Origin: UBA1206 sp050953105
GTDB taxonomy: Bacteria > Bacillota > Clostridia > Oscillospirales > CAG-382
Length of the DNA stretch: 64,000 nt
Direction: 5' to 3'
NCBI GenBank assembly: GCA_050953105.1
Contig: JBMNMA010000009.1
Location: 124,001-188,000, forward strand
The position numbers and the translations under genes were made by a program. Below, piece by piece: positions 44,330 to 52,998 of the stretch (positions are counted from its first letter, which is position 1; each line of letters opens with the position of its first letter). The notes under the pieces were generated by a model. It worked only from the letters and a program-made list of their open reading frames with translations, did not search any database and was not told the DNA's origin.

Positions 44330-44781
44330 CAAAAATATACTGGACAAACCTTACTAAGACCAAGATCGACAAAAGTATTATTTCCGACATGAAAAGGTGT
44401 ATTCAAAAGACGGTGTCGGAATTTTATCCCAAAACCGCTTTTGAAGTTGCGGTAACAATCTGCGACAACGAATATATTAGGGACCTTAATTCACAATACC
44501 GGGGAATAGACCGTGAAACCGACGTGCTGTCCTTTCCCCTTAGTGACTTTGATATTCCCGCAGGTCCCAAAAGCCTTGGGGACATTGTCATATCCATTGA
44601 CAAGGCCATAACCCAGGCCGAGGAATACGGCCATTCACTAAGACGGGAACTATGCTTTTTATGCGTTCATTCCACTCTCCACCTTTTGGGCTTTGACCAC
44701 GAGGTAGGGGAGGAAGAAAGAATAAAAATGGAAAAGATGCAGGAAGAAATTCTTCAGGCACTTAATATTTCAAGGGATTAA
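44326..44781 (+). CDS. ybeY: Endoribonuclease YbeY (rRNA maturation)
   Basis: A 151-residue metallo-endoribonuclease for 16S rRNA 3'-end maturation and ribosome quality control. The zinc motif reads HSTLHLLGFDHE, which is the family pattern HxxxHxxGxDH. RGIDRETDVLSFP is the other conserved block. It overlaps phoH by 4 bp and precedes era by 3 bp. Confidence 0.96.
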   Translation: MTKIYWTNLTKTKIDKSIISDMKRCIQKTVSEFYPKTAFEVAVTICDNEYIRDLNSQYRGIDRETDVLSFPLSDFDIPAGPKSLGDIVISIDKAITQAEEYGHSLRRELCFLCVHSTLHLLGFDHEVGEEERIKMEKMQEEILQALNISRD

Positions 44782-44784
44782 ATT

Positions 44785-45672
44785 ATGGAAACAAAAAGTC
44801 TATTTATAATGATTTCGGGGCGCCCCAACGTGGGAAAATCCACCCTGTTAAACACCCTGGTGGGCCAGAAGGTGGCAATAGTATCACGCAAGCCCCAGAC
44901 CACAAGAAACCGTATAACCGGAATAGTAACCGATAACGAAAACCAGTTTGTCTTTGTGGACACCCCCGGACTTCACAAGCCAAAAAACCTGCTGGGTGAA
45001 TATATGATGAAGGCAGTGGGGGTGACCGCCGAGGACGCCGATCTGGTGCTGTTTGTGGTGGACGCTTCCGTCCCCCTAAACAATGCCGAGAAAGCCGCAC
45101 TTGAAAGCTATTCGAAATCGGGACTTAGGCGTATTTTAATAATAAACAAGGTAGATATAACAAATAAAAGTGAAATTTTAAAGTATATTGCCGATATTTC
45201 GTCAACCTATGACTTTGATTCGGTTATTCCCATTTCCGCCCTCACCGGGGACGGTATAGACATTGTGTGGAAGGAACTTAAAAAGTACCTTGTTCCATCC
45301 CCCCACTTTTTCCCCTCCGACAGCTACACCGACCAGGCAGAAAGACAGATAGCCGCCGAAATTATACGGGAAAAAGCACTCCGTCTTACCGATGACGAAA
45401 TTCCCCACGGCATTGCCGTATCCATTGAGGAATTTACCGAAAAGAAGGAAGTTATAGTCATTCGAGCCGAAATGTATGTTGAAAAACATGCCCACAAGCG
45501 GATTATAATCGGTAAAGACGGGGCAATGCTTAAAAAAATCGGCACCTATGCAAGGGAGGATATGGAAAAAATCTTTTCCTCCAGAATTTATCTTGACATT
45601 TGGGTAAAGGTCAGGGAAAACTGGCGGGACCAGCCTGCCTATCTGTCCACCCTCGGATACAGCGACAAATGA
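44785..45672 (+). CDS. era: GTPase Era
   Basis: A 295-residue ribosome-assembly GTPase. G1 is GRPNVGKSTLLN, G3 is DTPGLHKP, G4 is NKVD, and the C-terminal KH domain (residues ~200-290) shows IIIGKDGAMLKKIGTYARED. It binds the 3' end of 16S rRNA during 30S maturation. It is cotranscribed with ybeY and recO. Confidence 0.97.
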   Translation: METKSLFIMISGRPNVGKSTLLNTLVGQKVAIVSRKPQTTRNRITGIVTDNENQFVFVDTPGLHKPKNLLGEYMMKAVGVTAEDADLVLFVVDASVPLNNAEKAALESYSKSGLRRILIINKVDITNKSEILKYIADISSTYDFDSVIPISALTGDGIDIVWKELKKYLVPSPHFFPSDSYTDQAERQIAAEIIREKALRLTDDEIPHGIAVSIEEFTEKKEVIVIRAEMYVEKHAHKRIIIGKDGAMLKKIGTYAREDMEKIFSSRIYLDIWVKVRENWRDQPAYLSTLGYSDK

Positions 45673-45696
45673 TATCACCCTGAAAGGACATTTGAC

Positions 45697-46431
45697 ATGA
45701 ACCGGGTTGTAAAGGGAATAGTGATTAAGGAAAAAGCTTACGGCGAAAAGGGAAAGCTCCTTTATATACTTACCCAGAACGAAGGGGTTATTACCGTCAA
45801 GGCCACCGGGGCAAGGACAATATCGGCGTCCTATCTTAAATCTGCCCAGCTATTCGCCTATTCCGAGCTTACCATATACGATAAAAACAAAAGCTACACC
45901 CTTACCGAGGCAAAGTTAATCGAATCCTTTTACGACATCCGCACCGACGTTCTTGCCTTTGCACTGGCATGTTATATGTGCGAACTGGCAGGACTATCTG
46001 CCGTTCCCGAGGACGACGGGATATTACGCCTTTTGTTAAATTGCCTGTATGCCCTGACACACCAAATAGCACCTGCAGATTTGGTAAAAGCGGTGTTTGA
46101 ATACCGGCTATGCCTGTGTCTTGGCCTTGCGCCGGATTTTTCGGAATGCGCAATATGCGGTGAAAAGGGAAAACTGTTTGACTATGAGGAATCTGCCCTG
46201 TTTTGTTCTGAATGCGCCCCCGACGCTGACAGGTGCACTGTCCTTGACGAAAGTGTTATAGAAACACTAAATTACCTTAACACCTGCCCGCCCGGCAAGA
46301 TACTGTCATTTTCAATTAAAGGGGAAGCAAGGGAGCAGATGGGGGAATTTTGCGAAAAATATTTAATTTCCGCCACCGATCTGAAACCTTCTACCCTTGA
46401 GTTTTATAAACAGACAATAAAGGAAGAATAA
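45697..46431 (+). CDS. recO: DNA repair protein RecO
   Basis: A 244-residue recombination mediator that helps load RecA on SSB-coated DNA. The N-terminal OB fold reads VKGIVIKEKAYGEKGKLLYI. The C-terminal zinc site has CAICGEKG and CSECA. Position directly after era is the usual clostridial order. AAAGGA precedes the ATG. The stop codon abuts the mutS2 start. Confidence 0.94.
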   Translation: MNRVVKGIVIKEKAYGEKGKLLYILTQNEGVITVKATGARTISASYLKSAQLFAYSELTIYDKNKSYTLTEAKLIESFYDIRTDVLAFALACYMCELAGLSAVPEDDGILRLLLNCLYALTHQIAPADLVKAVFEYRLCLCLGLAPDFSECAICGEKGKLFDYEESALFCSECAPDADRCTVLDESVIETLNYLNTCPPGKILSFSIKGEAREQMGEFCEKYLISATDLKPSTLEFYKQTIKEE

Positions 46432-48807
46432 ATGGAATACGCAAGCAAAGCAATAAGAATACTTGAATTTGACAAGGTTATAGAACAGCTTACCGCCTTT
46501 GTCCGCACCGAAAGCGGCAAAGAGGCGGCAAAAGCTCTTGAACCCTCGTCGGATACGGTAACCGTAAAACGCCGCCTTGCCGAAACTTCCAAGGCCAAGG
46601 AACTTATAGCCAAAAACTCAATGCCTTCCTTCGGTAACGGTAAAAACGTGTTAAATTCGGTTGACCGGGCATTAAAAGGGGCAACCCTAATGCCAATAGA
46701 GCTTTTGGAAATAAGGTCGGTATTACGCAATTCCGCCGCTCTTTCGGAATATCCCCCCAAAAACTTCGACCTTGGGGCGCTTACTGAATATTTCGAAGCA
46801 ATACGGCTTGACCGGCACCTTGAAAAGGCAATAGGGGATGCCATTATCGCCGAGGATATGATTGCCGACACCGCATCCGATAATTTATACCGCATTAGGC
46901 GGGAAATAAGAAAGTGCGAATCCGACATTCGGGAAACCCTTTCTAAATATACCTCCGGCTCCTATTCAAAATACCTTCAGGAAAACATAGTAACCCAGCG
47001 CAACGGCAGGTTTGTTGTCCCCGTCCGGGCCGAGTTTAAAAACGAAATCAAAGGCCTTGTCCACGACACATCCTCCTCCGGTGCCACATTGTTTATAGAA
47101 CCTTTACAGGTGCTTGAAGGTAACAACCGTCTGCGGGAGCTTAAAAACTCCGAAGCGGAGGAAATCGAAAAGATACTGTCCGCCCTGTCGGATATGGTGG
47201 CAAAGGATGCCGAAATCATTGCCACCAATTACAAAGTAATACGGGATTTATCCCTTATATTCGGCAAAGCCGATTATTCATTTGAAATAAGGGGCGTTTC
47301 GCCGGTAATAAACGAAAGAAACCGTTCGGTAAAACTGTTAAACGCCCGCCACCCCCTTCTTGATAAGGAAAAGGTGGTGCCTATTACAGTTACCCTCGGC
47401 GGAAAGAATGACGCCATTCTGGTTATAACCGGCCCCAATACCGGCGGTAAAACCGTTACCCTTAAAACAATAGGACTTATGGCGCTTATGGCCCAGTCGG
47501 GGCTGGAAGTCCCCTGCGATTTCGGCACAACCCTGCCGGTGTTTGACGAAATTCTGCCCGATATCGGCGATGAGCAGTCAATAGAACAATCCCTTTCCAC
47601 CTTCTCAGCCCATATGACCAACATTGTGGGGATAGTTCAAAACTCCTCCTGCAATTCGCTGGTGCTGTTTGACGAGCTGGGCGCCGGAACCGACCCCACC
47701 GAGGGTGCCGCCCTTGCGGTGGCTATTCTTGAGGATATGAAGCGTATCGGAGCAACGGTGGCAGCCACCACCCATTATGCCGAGCTTAAAACCTACGCCC
47801 TTGAGTCGGAGGGGGTAATGAACGCCTCCTGCGAATTCGACGTGGAAACGTTGCGTCCCACCTACCGTCTGGTTACGGGACTTCCCGGAAAATCCAACGC
47901 CTTTGCCATTGCAAGGCGGTTGGGACTCCCCGATAGGATAATCGAAAAAGCCAAATCGGCCATGGGCGAGGAATCAATACGCTTTGAGGACGTGCTTTCA
48001 AGGCTGGAAGAAACCCAGAACAAGCTTTCAAAGGAACGGGAGCATATAGAAAAACTCCGCCGGGAAGCGGAGGAAAAGCTAAAGCAGGCAGAGGAATATA
48101 AAGAAAAGGTTCAAAAGGACGTATCAAATGAAGCCGATAGGGCAAGGGAGCAGGCCAACCGCATTCTGGCCCAGGCCAAAGCGTCAAGCGATTATATCTT
48201 TGCCGAGCTTAATAAGATTAAAAAAGAGGCCGAAAAGGACAAAAAATTCGACAACCTTGAGCAGGCCCGCCTTGCTGTCAGGGAACAGCTTAAAAAGGCA
48301 GATAAAGCTACGGTTGCCGAGGATGAGGATGACGACAGGGAATATATACCCCCAAGGGATTTCCGCATAGGTGACGAGGTTATAATAGCAAGTATAAATA
48401 AAAAGGGTTATATCGAGGCCATAGACGGTGAAAATGCGTCGGTAAAGGCCGGGATAATAACCACAAAGGTTAGGATTTCGGATCTTCGCCTTGTGGAAAC
48501 CCAAAAGGCAAAGGAAGTAAAAAAATCAACCGCCACATACAGCCATCCGGCCGAGGCGGTTAAAAACGAGGTTGACGTGCGGGGATTGACCGGCGACGAC
48601 GCTTATTTTGTAATAGACCGTTACCTTGACACCGCCATGCTGGCGGGCTACCGCACTATATCAATTATCCACGGCAAAGGCACGGGAGCGCTCCGGGCTG
48701 CTGTGTGGGAGCATTTAAAGCACGACAAGCGTGTCCGCTCCTACCGTTCCGGCCGCTACGGCGAGGGAGATACCGGCGTTACTGTGGTGGAACTTAAAGT
48801 AGACTAA
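46432..48807 (+). CDS. mutS2: Endonuclease/ribosome-collision ATPase MutS2
   Basis: A 791-residue MutS homologue without the mismatch-recognition domain. Core and clamp regions occupy residues ~1-320. The ATPase domain has Walker A GPNTGGKTVTLKT and FDELGAGTDPTEG, and a charged coiled coil lies at ~520-620. The C-terminal Smr domain shows VDVRGLTGDDAYF and IIHGKGTGALR. Family members suppress recombination or split collided ribosomes (RqcU). It ends in a 4-bp convergent overlap with the permease gene, with no terminator between. Confidence 0.96.
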   Translation: MEYASKAIRILEFDKVIEQLTAFVRTESGKEAAKALEPSSDTVTVKRRLAETSKAKELIAKNSMPSFGNGKNVLNSVDRALKGATLMPIELLEIRSVLRNSAALSEYPPKNFDLGALTEYFEAIRLDRHLEKAIGDAIIAEDMIADTASDNLYRIRREIRKCESDIRETLSKYTSGSYSKYLQENIVTQRNGRFVVPVRAEFKNEIKGLVHDTSSSGATLFIEPLQVLEGNNRLRELKNSEAEEIEKILSALSDMVAKDAEIIATNYKVIRDLSLIFGKADYSFEIRGVSPVINERNRSVKLLNARHPLLDKEKVVPITVTLGGKNDAILVITGPNTGGKTVTLKTIGLMALMAQSGLEVPCDFGTTLPVFDEILPDIGDEQSIEQSLSTFSAHMTNIVGIVQNSSCNSLVLFDELGAGTDPTEGAALAVAILEDMKRIGATVAATTHYAELKTYALESEGVMNASCEFDVETLRPTYRLVTGLPGKSNAFAIARRLGLPDRIIEKAKSAMGEESIRFEDVLSRLEETQNKLSKEREHIEKLRREAEEKLKQAEEYKEKVQKDVSNEADRAREQANRILAQAKASSDYIFAELNKIKKEAEKDKKFDNLEQARLAVREQLKKADKATVAEDEDDDREYIPPRDFRIGDEVIIASINKKGYIEAIDGENASVKAGIITTKVRISDLRLVETQKAKEVKKSTATYSHPAEAVKNEVDVRGLTGDDAYFVIDRYLDTAMLAGYRTISIIHGKGTGALRAAVWEHLKHDKRVRSYRSGRYGEGDTGVTVVELKVD

Positions 48808-50108
48808 AAACCCAGAACCAATGCCAAACCCAAAAGGGCGGCAACAAGGGCGGGGAGTGAGATAAGGGCACCGTATTTTATAAACGATGCAAAACCGAAT
48901 TTCACTTCCTGCTTTTTTAATATATTCGACCACATTATTCCTGCCAATGCTCCTACTGGGGTAAGGAATGCTCCGATGTTCGAGCCTATGATGGTGGCAA
49001 AGGCGGCGGATTCGGAAATTTGGGGGTATGTTCCCAAAAACGAGCAGAAAAGCACGCTCATGGGGATGTTGTTTATAACATTGGACGCCACGAAAGAGGA
49101 TATTCCGTATTTGAAAACGGGAAAATCGGTACCCAGCCATTGGGCAAAATGCTTTGTTATTCCGCTTTGCTCAAGTGAGGAAACGATTATAAACATTGAA
49201 AGGACAAAGGGAACAAGCTGCCAGGGGGAACGCTTAAGGCTTTCGAATATAATGCTTTGCTCGGATTTGCGGGCGGAATTTATAACAACCGTTACAGTTA
49301 TAAGGCTTACTGCAGAAAGCAGGGAAATTATCCACATCTCCCAGCCGGTATAAGATGACACCGCAAGGAGCACGGTGCAGGTTGAAAGATGGATAAGTCC
49401 TATCCAAAGCAGGGTTTTGTTTCTAATGCTAACCTGTTTTTCAACCACGCTTGCCGGCTTTGAAAGCTGCTTTTTAAACACCAAAAGCAAAACCGCAAGG
49501 GAGATTAATCCGGCAAATACCGTCGGCACAATCATAACCTTGAAGTATTCGAAAAACCCTATACCGCTGTAGGACGAAAGGTATATGTTTGTGGGGTTGC
49601 CTATAATTAACACCATTGACCAGGTGTTTGCCGCTACAAATTCGGCCACCAGGTAGGGTAGTGGGTTAATTCCGGCGTTTTTGGCAAAATAGCAGATAAA
49701 CGGGGTGAATGTAAGAATGATAATGTCGTTGGATGTAAATACGGTGAGAACAGACACGGTAAGATAAAGTAAAACAAAAATCTTTATCTGGCTGGTCTTT
49801 GCAATACTTACGGTCTTTTGGGCAAGATAGCTGAAAAACCCCGTTTCGTCGAGATATATCGACAAAAAGGTCATGGATATAAATAACACCAAAATTTTTA
49901 GGGGGTTTATTGCGGTGTCGGCGGTAAGGGCTGAAGATAAGGTTTTAATGTTGCATTGTCCTGTTACAATTAGGGCAACCGCACCTATAAGGGGGAAGAA
50001 CCAATAGGTGTCTACACCGATTTTACCAAAGTCAAGCCTGGGCTTGAAAATAACGCCGATAATCATGGCAAGGCAGGAGAATATTCCGATTTCCGCCGTA
50101 AGCAGCAT
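48804..50108 (-). CDS. ArsB/NhaD-type ion transporter (SLC13-like permease)
   Basis: A 434-residue protein with about eleven transmembrane segments. Conserved motifs of the ion transporter superfamily are TSNDIIILTFTP and IIGNPTNIYL in the first half and NVINNIPMSV and IIGSNIGAFLTPVGALAG in the second. The GNPTN motif fits ArsB-like arsenite or anion permeases. No arsR or arsA gene is adjacent, so the substrate stays open. It converges on mutS2 with overlapping stop codons. Confidence 0.85.
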   Translation of the reverse strand: MLLTAEIGIFSCLAMIIGVIFKPRLDFGKIGVDTYWFFPLIGAVALIVTGQCNIKTLSSALTADTAINPLKILVLFISMTFLSIYLDETGFFSYLAQKTVSIAKTSQIKIFVLLYLTVSVLTVFTSNDIIILTFTPFICYFAKNAGINPLPYLVAEFVAANTWSMVLIIGNPTNIYLSSYSGIGFFEYFKVMIVPTVFAGLISLAVLLLVFKKQLSKPASVVEKQVSIRNKTLLWIGLIHLSTCTVLLAVSSYTGWEMWIISLLSAVSLITVTVVINSARKSEQSIIFESLKRSPWQLVPFVLSMFIIVSSLEQSGITKHFAQWLGTDFPVFKYGISSFVASNVINNIPMSVLFCSFLGTYPQISESAAFATIIGSNIGAFLTPVGALAGIMWSNILKKQEVKFGFASFIKYGALISLPALVAALLGLALVLGF

Positions 50109-50212
50109 ATGTATGTTAAAACCTCTGTTTTTTCAGTCTTTCAAAACGCCTTGATTATAGCACAACCGCTGTTAAATACAATTGATTTTTTACCCAAATC
50201 CAATCATTTTGA

Positions 50213-50240
50213 TTGACAATAATTAATGATTATGTATAAT
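50213..50240 (+). promoter_or_regulatory. Promoter of the ADP-ribosylglycohydrolase-like lipoprotein gene
   Basis: TTGACA at 50213-50218, 16 bp, TATAAT at 50235-50240. Confidence 0.85.
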
Positions 50241-50276
50241 GGTTTCATAAACATAAACGATATGAAGGAGGATTAC

Positions 50277-52301
50277 ATGAAACTTAAGAAAAGCATTATT
50301 TGCTTTATGTTGGCATTTTGCTTTATCCTTGTCGCCTGCGGGGATAAACAGCCGACAACCTCGTCGAGCGAGGAAAATACCTCCAGCGTTGACACCACCA
50401 GCGAAGAAACAAACAGCAGTGATGTATCCGAAGAAGAAATAACCGAGTATGTATCAATTTCCCAAGAGGAATTATATGACAAGCTCCTGGGTGCCTGGGT
50501 TGGCCAGATGGCCGGCGTTGTCTTAGGCGCCGATAACGAATTCTGGTTCCAGGGCAGAATAATGCCCGAAACCGAAGTCCCCGATTTTACTAAGCTTAAC
50601 ATCAACAACGCTTTCGGCCAGGATGACTTATATGTTGAAATAACCTATATCGAACAGATGGTCAAAACCGGCTTTAAATCAAGCCTTGACCTTTTGGGTG
50701 AAGCTTTTAAGAATTCCACCTACGGCCTTGACCATGCCAATAAAAAGGGAAGGGAAAACCTGCGGGATGGCATTGCCGCCGGCGACAGCGGCAGCTACTT
50801 ATTCAACCCCCATTGCGACGATATCGACTGGCAGATAAATGCCGACTTTGTGGGTGAAATCTATGTAGGCCTTGTTAAAGAGGCGGCAGAGCGCGCCTTT
50901 GAAATAGGTCATATAACCAACTACGGCGACGGCGTTTACGGCGGAGTTTTCGTTGCCGCCATGCACTCAAAGGCCTATGTGGCGGAATCTGTAGATGAGA
51001 TAATTGCCGCCGGCTTTGACGTTATTCCCGACGGAACAAAGTTCAAAGAAATAATCAACGACGTTAAAGATGCCTATGACCGGGGAATTACCTGGGAAGC
51101 CTGCTGGCAGGAACTTGAATCCAAATGGGCTTCAGACGACCGCTGCCCCGGCGGATGCAATGCCGCATTCAATATTGATGCAAAGCTAAACGCCGCCTAT
51201 GTTCTTATGGGATTACTGTGGGGCGACGGTGACTTTGAAAAATCAATGAAAATAGCCATGCGCTGTGGTCAGGATTCCGACTGTAACCCCTCCAGTGTTG
51301 GCGCAATTTTGGGCAACTTCTACGGCTACAGCGGTATTCCCGATAAATACAAGGCCGGCCTTGATATGAAAAACACCAAGTTCATATTCACCAACTATTC
51401 CCTTGAGGAAACTGTATATGCCTGCCTTTCCATTATTGAAGAAATTTTTGAAGAATACGGCGCTGTAAAGGAAGATAACAACTGGGTTATTCCTGTAAAA
51501 GCAACGGTAACCCCCGTCGCTTTTGAGCAGTGGCCTGATGAACCTGTCGTTACCATGTCCCTTTTCGCCACCGGCGCAGACGTCAAGCTTGACATATACG
51601 CTGTTTCCAACAAGGGGATTAAATCAATATCGGTTGATTTCGGTGACGGCACGGTCATAGACGCAAACGTGGCCTGCTATACCTATGATAAAGCCGGGGA
51701 ATACACCGTAACCGTTACCGCCGTGGACAATGAGGGTAATATTAAATCCCTGGTCGGTAAGGTTAAAACCACCAAAGACGGCAACAAGAACTACGGCGAA
51801 GTGGGTAAGGTGAGGAATCTGGCCCCCTTCTCGGCCATTACCATAAGTGACTCAATGCCCACCGGCAGCGGCAGCAAGGATATAAACGTCATTCGTGACG
51901 GGGATAAATCCTACGGCAACACCAACCAGTATGACACTTATGTGGGTTATTTAAACGCCCATGAAGACTATATTGGCTATCTCTTCCCGGACGAATTTAA
52001 AATTTCGTCTGTGGTGTTTACCGAGGGTATGCACTTCGGCAACGGCGGCTGGTTTGCCGACGGAACGTTAAGGCTTGAAATTTTTGACGGAAATGCATGG
52101 GTTGCTCTTAACGCAACCTCCACGCCTGCCTATCCCAACGGTAACACAATGGGCAGCTTCGGTGCAGCCCTTGAGGCATACACCTGGAACCTTGATAATG
52201 TAGCCTGCTACGGTATCCGCCTTATAGGCAAAGCAGGAGGAGATGCGGGCTTTATAAGCTGTGCTGAGCTTGAGGTATTCGGCGTTGAGGCGACAAACTG
52301 A
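50277..52301 (+). CDS. Lipoprotein with ADP-ribosylglycohydrolase-like, PKD and discoidin-like domains
   Basis: A 674-residue lipoprotein (MKLKKSIICFMLAFCFILVAC). The ATG at 50277 follows AAGGAGG; the frame opening at 50226 lies in the promoter. Residues ~65-400 resemble the ADP-ribosylglycohydrolase fold: LLGAWVGQMAGVVLG, FGQDDLYVE where typical enzymes have TDDT-like sequence, and GQDSDCNPSSVGAILG near the end, matching the second metal motif GGDTDxxxxxxGxxxG. A PKD-like module follows (ISVDFGDGTVIDANVACYTY, YTVTVTAVDNEGN), then a C-terminal F5/8-like module (ISSVVFTEGMHFG, ISCAELEVFG). Export and added binding modules suggest action on extracellular glycans or glycosides rather than intracellular ADP-ribose. 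That is inference. Confidence 0.85.
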   Translation: MKLKKSIICFMLAFCFILVACGDKQPTTSSSEENTSSVDTTSEETNSSDVSEEEITEYVSISQEELYDKLLGAWVGQMAGVVLGADNEFWFQGRIMPETEVPDFTKLNINNAFGQDDLYVEITYIEQMVKTGFKSSLDLLGEAFKNSTYGLDHANKKGRENLRDGIAAGDSGSYLFNPHCDDIDWQINADFVGEIYVGLVKEAAERAFEIGHITNYGDGVYGGVFVAAMHSKAYVAESVDEIIAAGFDVIPDGTKFKEIINDVKDAYDRGITWEACWQELESKWASDDRCPGGCNAAFNIDAKLNAAYVLMGLLWGDGDFEKSMKIAMRCGQDSDCNPSSVGAILGNFYGYSGIPDKYKAGLDMKNTKFIFTNYSLEETVYACLSIIEEIFEEYGAVKEDNNWVIPVKATVTPVAFEQWPDEPVVTMSLFATGADVKLDIYAVSNKGIKSISVDFGDGTVIDANVACYTYDKAGEYTVTVTAVDNEGNIKSLVGKVKTTKDGNKNYGEVGKVRNLAPFSAITISDSMPTGSGSKDINVIRDGDKSYGNTNQYDTYVGYLNAHEDYIGYLFPDEFKISSVVFTEGMHFGNGGWFADGTLRLEIFDGNAWVALNATSTPAYPNGNTMGSFGAALEAYTWNLDNVACYGIRLIGKAGGDAGFISCAELEVFGVEATN

Positions 52302-52338
52302 AATTTTAATAATTTTTAAATAATAAACCACAAGTTGA

Positions 52339-52366
52339 TTGACTTTTTCAAAAAAAATGCTATAAT
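52339..52366 (+). promoter_or_regulatory. Promoter of the structured leader RNA
   Basis: TTGACT at 52339-52344, 16 bp, TATAAT at 52361-52366. Confidence 0.8.
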
Positions 52367-52427
52367 GGCACTATCGTCGGCAAAAGCCGGCATTGACGGC
52401 GAAATTTGAAGTAAAGGGGGCGATGTA

Positions 52428-52487
52428 ATGTTTAACTTCTGCATACACGGATGCATTGCATTTCGCCTTTCCGGTAATGTCAAATAG
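52428..52487 (+). CDS. Possible 19-residue leader peptide
   Basis: ATG at 52428 stands seven bases after AAAGGGGG, a strong ribosome binding site. The peptide has two cysteines (MFNFCIHGCIAFRLSGNVK) and ends inside the structured leader. Translation of it would cover the 52460-52467 pairing segment. No homologue is known to me. Confidence 0.4.
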   Translation: MFNFCIHGCIAFRLSGNVK

Positions 52488-52531
52488 CCTTTGACGTTTC
52501 CTTTGGCGAAAAAACGTAATCCCGTATGACA

Positions 52532-52566
52532 GGGAGCGCATCCGGTTAGGGTGCGCCCTCTTTTTG
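52532..52566 (+). terminator. Terminator at the end of the leader RNA
   Basis: An imperfect GC-rich stem (GCGCA with TGCGC at its core, one mismatch and one bulge) is followed by TTTTT. Confidence 0.75.
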
Positions 52567-52638
52567 ACTTTTATAAAGACCGGGTAAACGCAAACTGAAG
52601 GAAAGGAAGGTGCGGGGGACTATACCCCTAACATCCGT

Positions 52639-52851
52639 ATGATCGATGTCCTTAACTTAGGCAAACGGCTTAGCTTTTACAGAAACAAGGCAGGGCTTAC
52701 CCAAAGCCAGCTTGCAAAGCAGCTCAGAGTGACTCCGCAGGCGGTTTCAAAGTGGGAACGGGGGCTTTCGTGCCCCGATATTACCATTTTAGACGAGCTT
52801 GCAAAAGCCTTCGACGCTACCGTAGGGGAGGTTTTGGGAGTTAAAGAATAA
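52639..52851 (+). CDS. XRE/Cro-CI-type helix-turn-helix regulator
   Basis: A 70-residue protein that is almost entirely a Cro/CI helix-turn-helix domain (LSFYRNKAGLTQSQLAKQL, VTPQAVSKWERGLSCPD). The ATG at 52639 has no close ribosome binding site. The nearest purine-rich run (GCGGGGGA, 52612-52619) is about 20 bases upstream and can pair with CCCC at 52625-52628. Translation may therefore be controlled or inefficient. It lies after the leader RNA terminator, so expression probably needs readthrough. Confidence 0.85.
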   Translation: MIDVLNLGKRLSFYRNKAGLTQSQLAKQLRVTPQAVSKWERGLSCPDITILDELAKAFDATVGEVLGVKE

Positions 52852-52874
52852 TTTTATGAAGATGTATTATTTTG

Positions 52875-52903
52875 TTGACAAATTATCTGAAAAGTGTTAT
52901 TAT
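52875..52903 (+). promoter_or_regulatory. Promoter of the GGDEF-EAL gene
   Basis: TTGACA at 52875-52880, 17 bp, TATTAT at 52898-52903. The 95-nt untranslated leader before the start codon shows no hallmark of a cyclic di-GMP riboswitch. Confidence 0.75.
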
Positions 52904-52998
52904 GGTGCGTAAAATTCGGCATGCGTTAATTTTATATTTACATAAACCTAAAACCGTAACCGACTGCAAATCATGGGCTGGGCGGCAAAGGAGTCTTC

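Larger units (their letters stand above)
52373..52568 (+). ncRNA. Candidate structured leader or small RNA upstream of an XRE regulator
   Basis: About 195 nt lie between a good promoter and an intrinsic terminator, with no gene of normal size. The sequence holds a short hairpin at 52376-52391 and a segment 52460-52467 (ATTTCGCC). That segment can pair either with 52398-52405 (GGCGAAAT) or, over seven bases, with 52505-52511 (GGCGAAA), so two folds exclude each other. A 19-codon open frame with a strong ribosome binding site lies between these elements. It matches no riboswitch class I could recognise by eye. It could be an attenuator for the downstream HTH and cyclic di-GMP genes or a stand-alone small RNA. 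Confidence 0.5.

Noticed and set aside
52904..52998. Cyclic di-GMP riboswitch in the leader of the GGDEF-EAL gene
   Set aside because: The conserved core sequences of the GEMM classes are not present.
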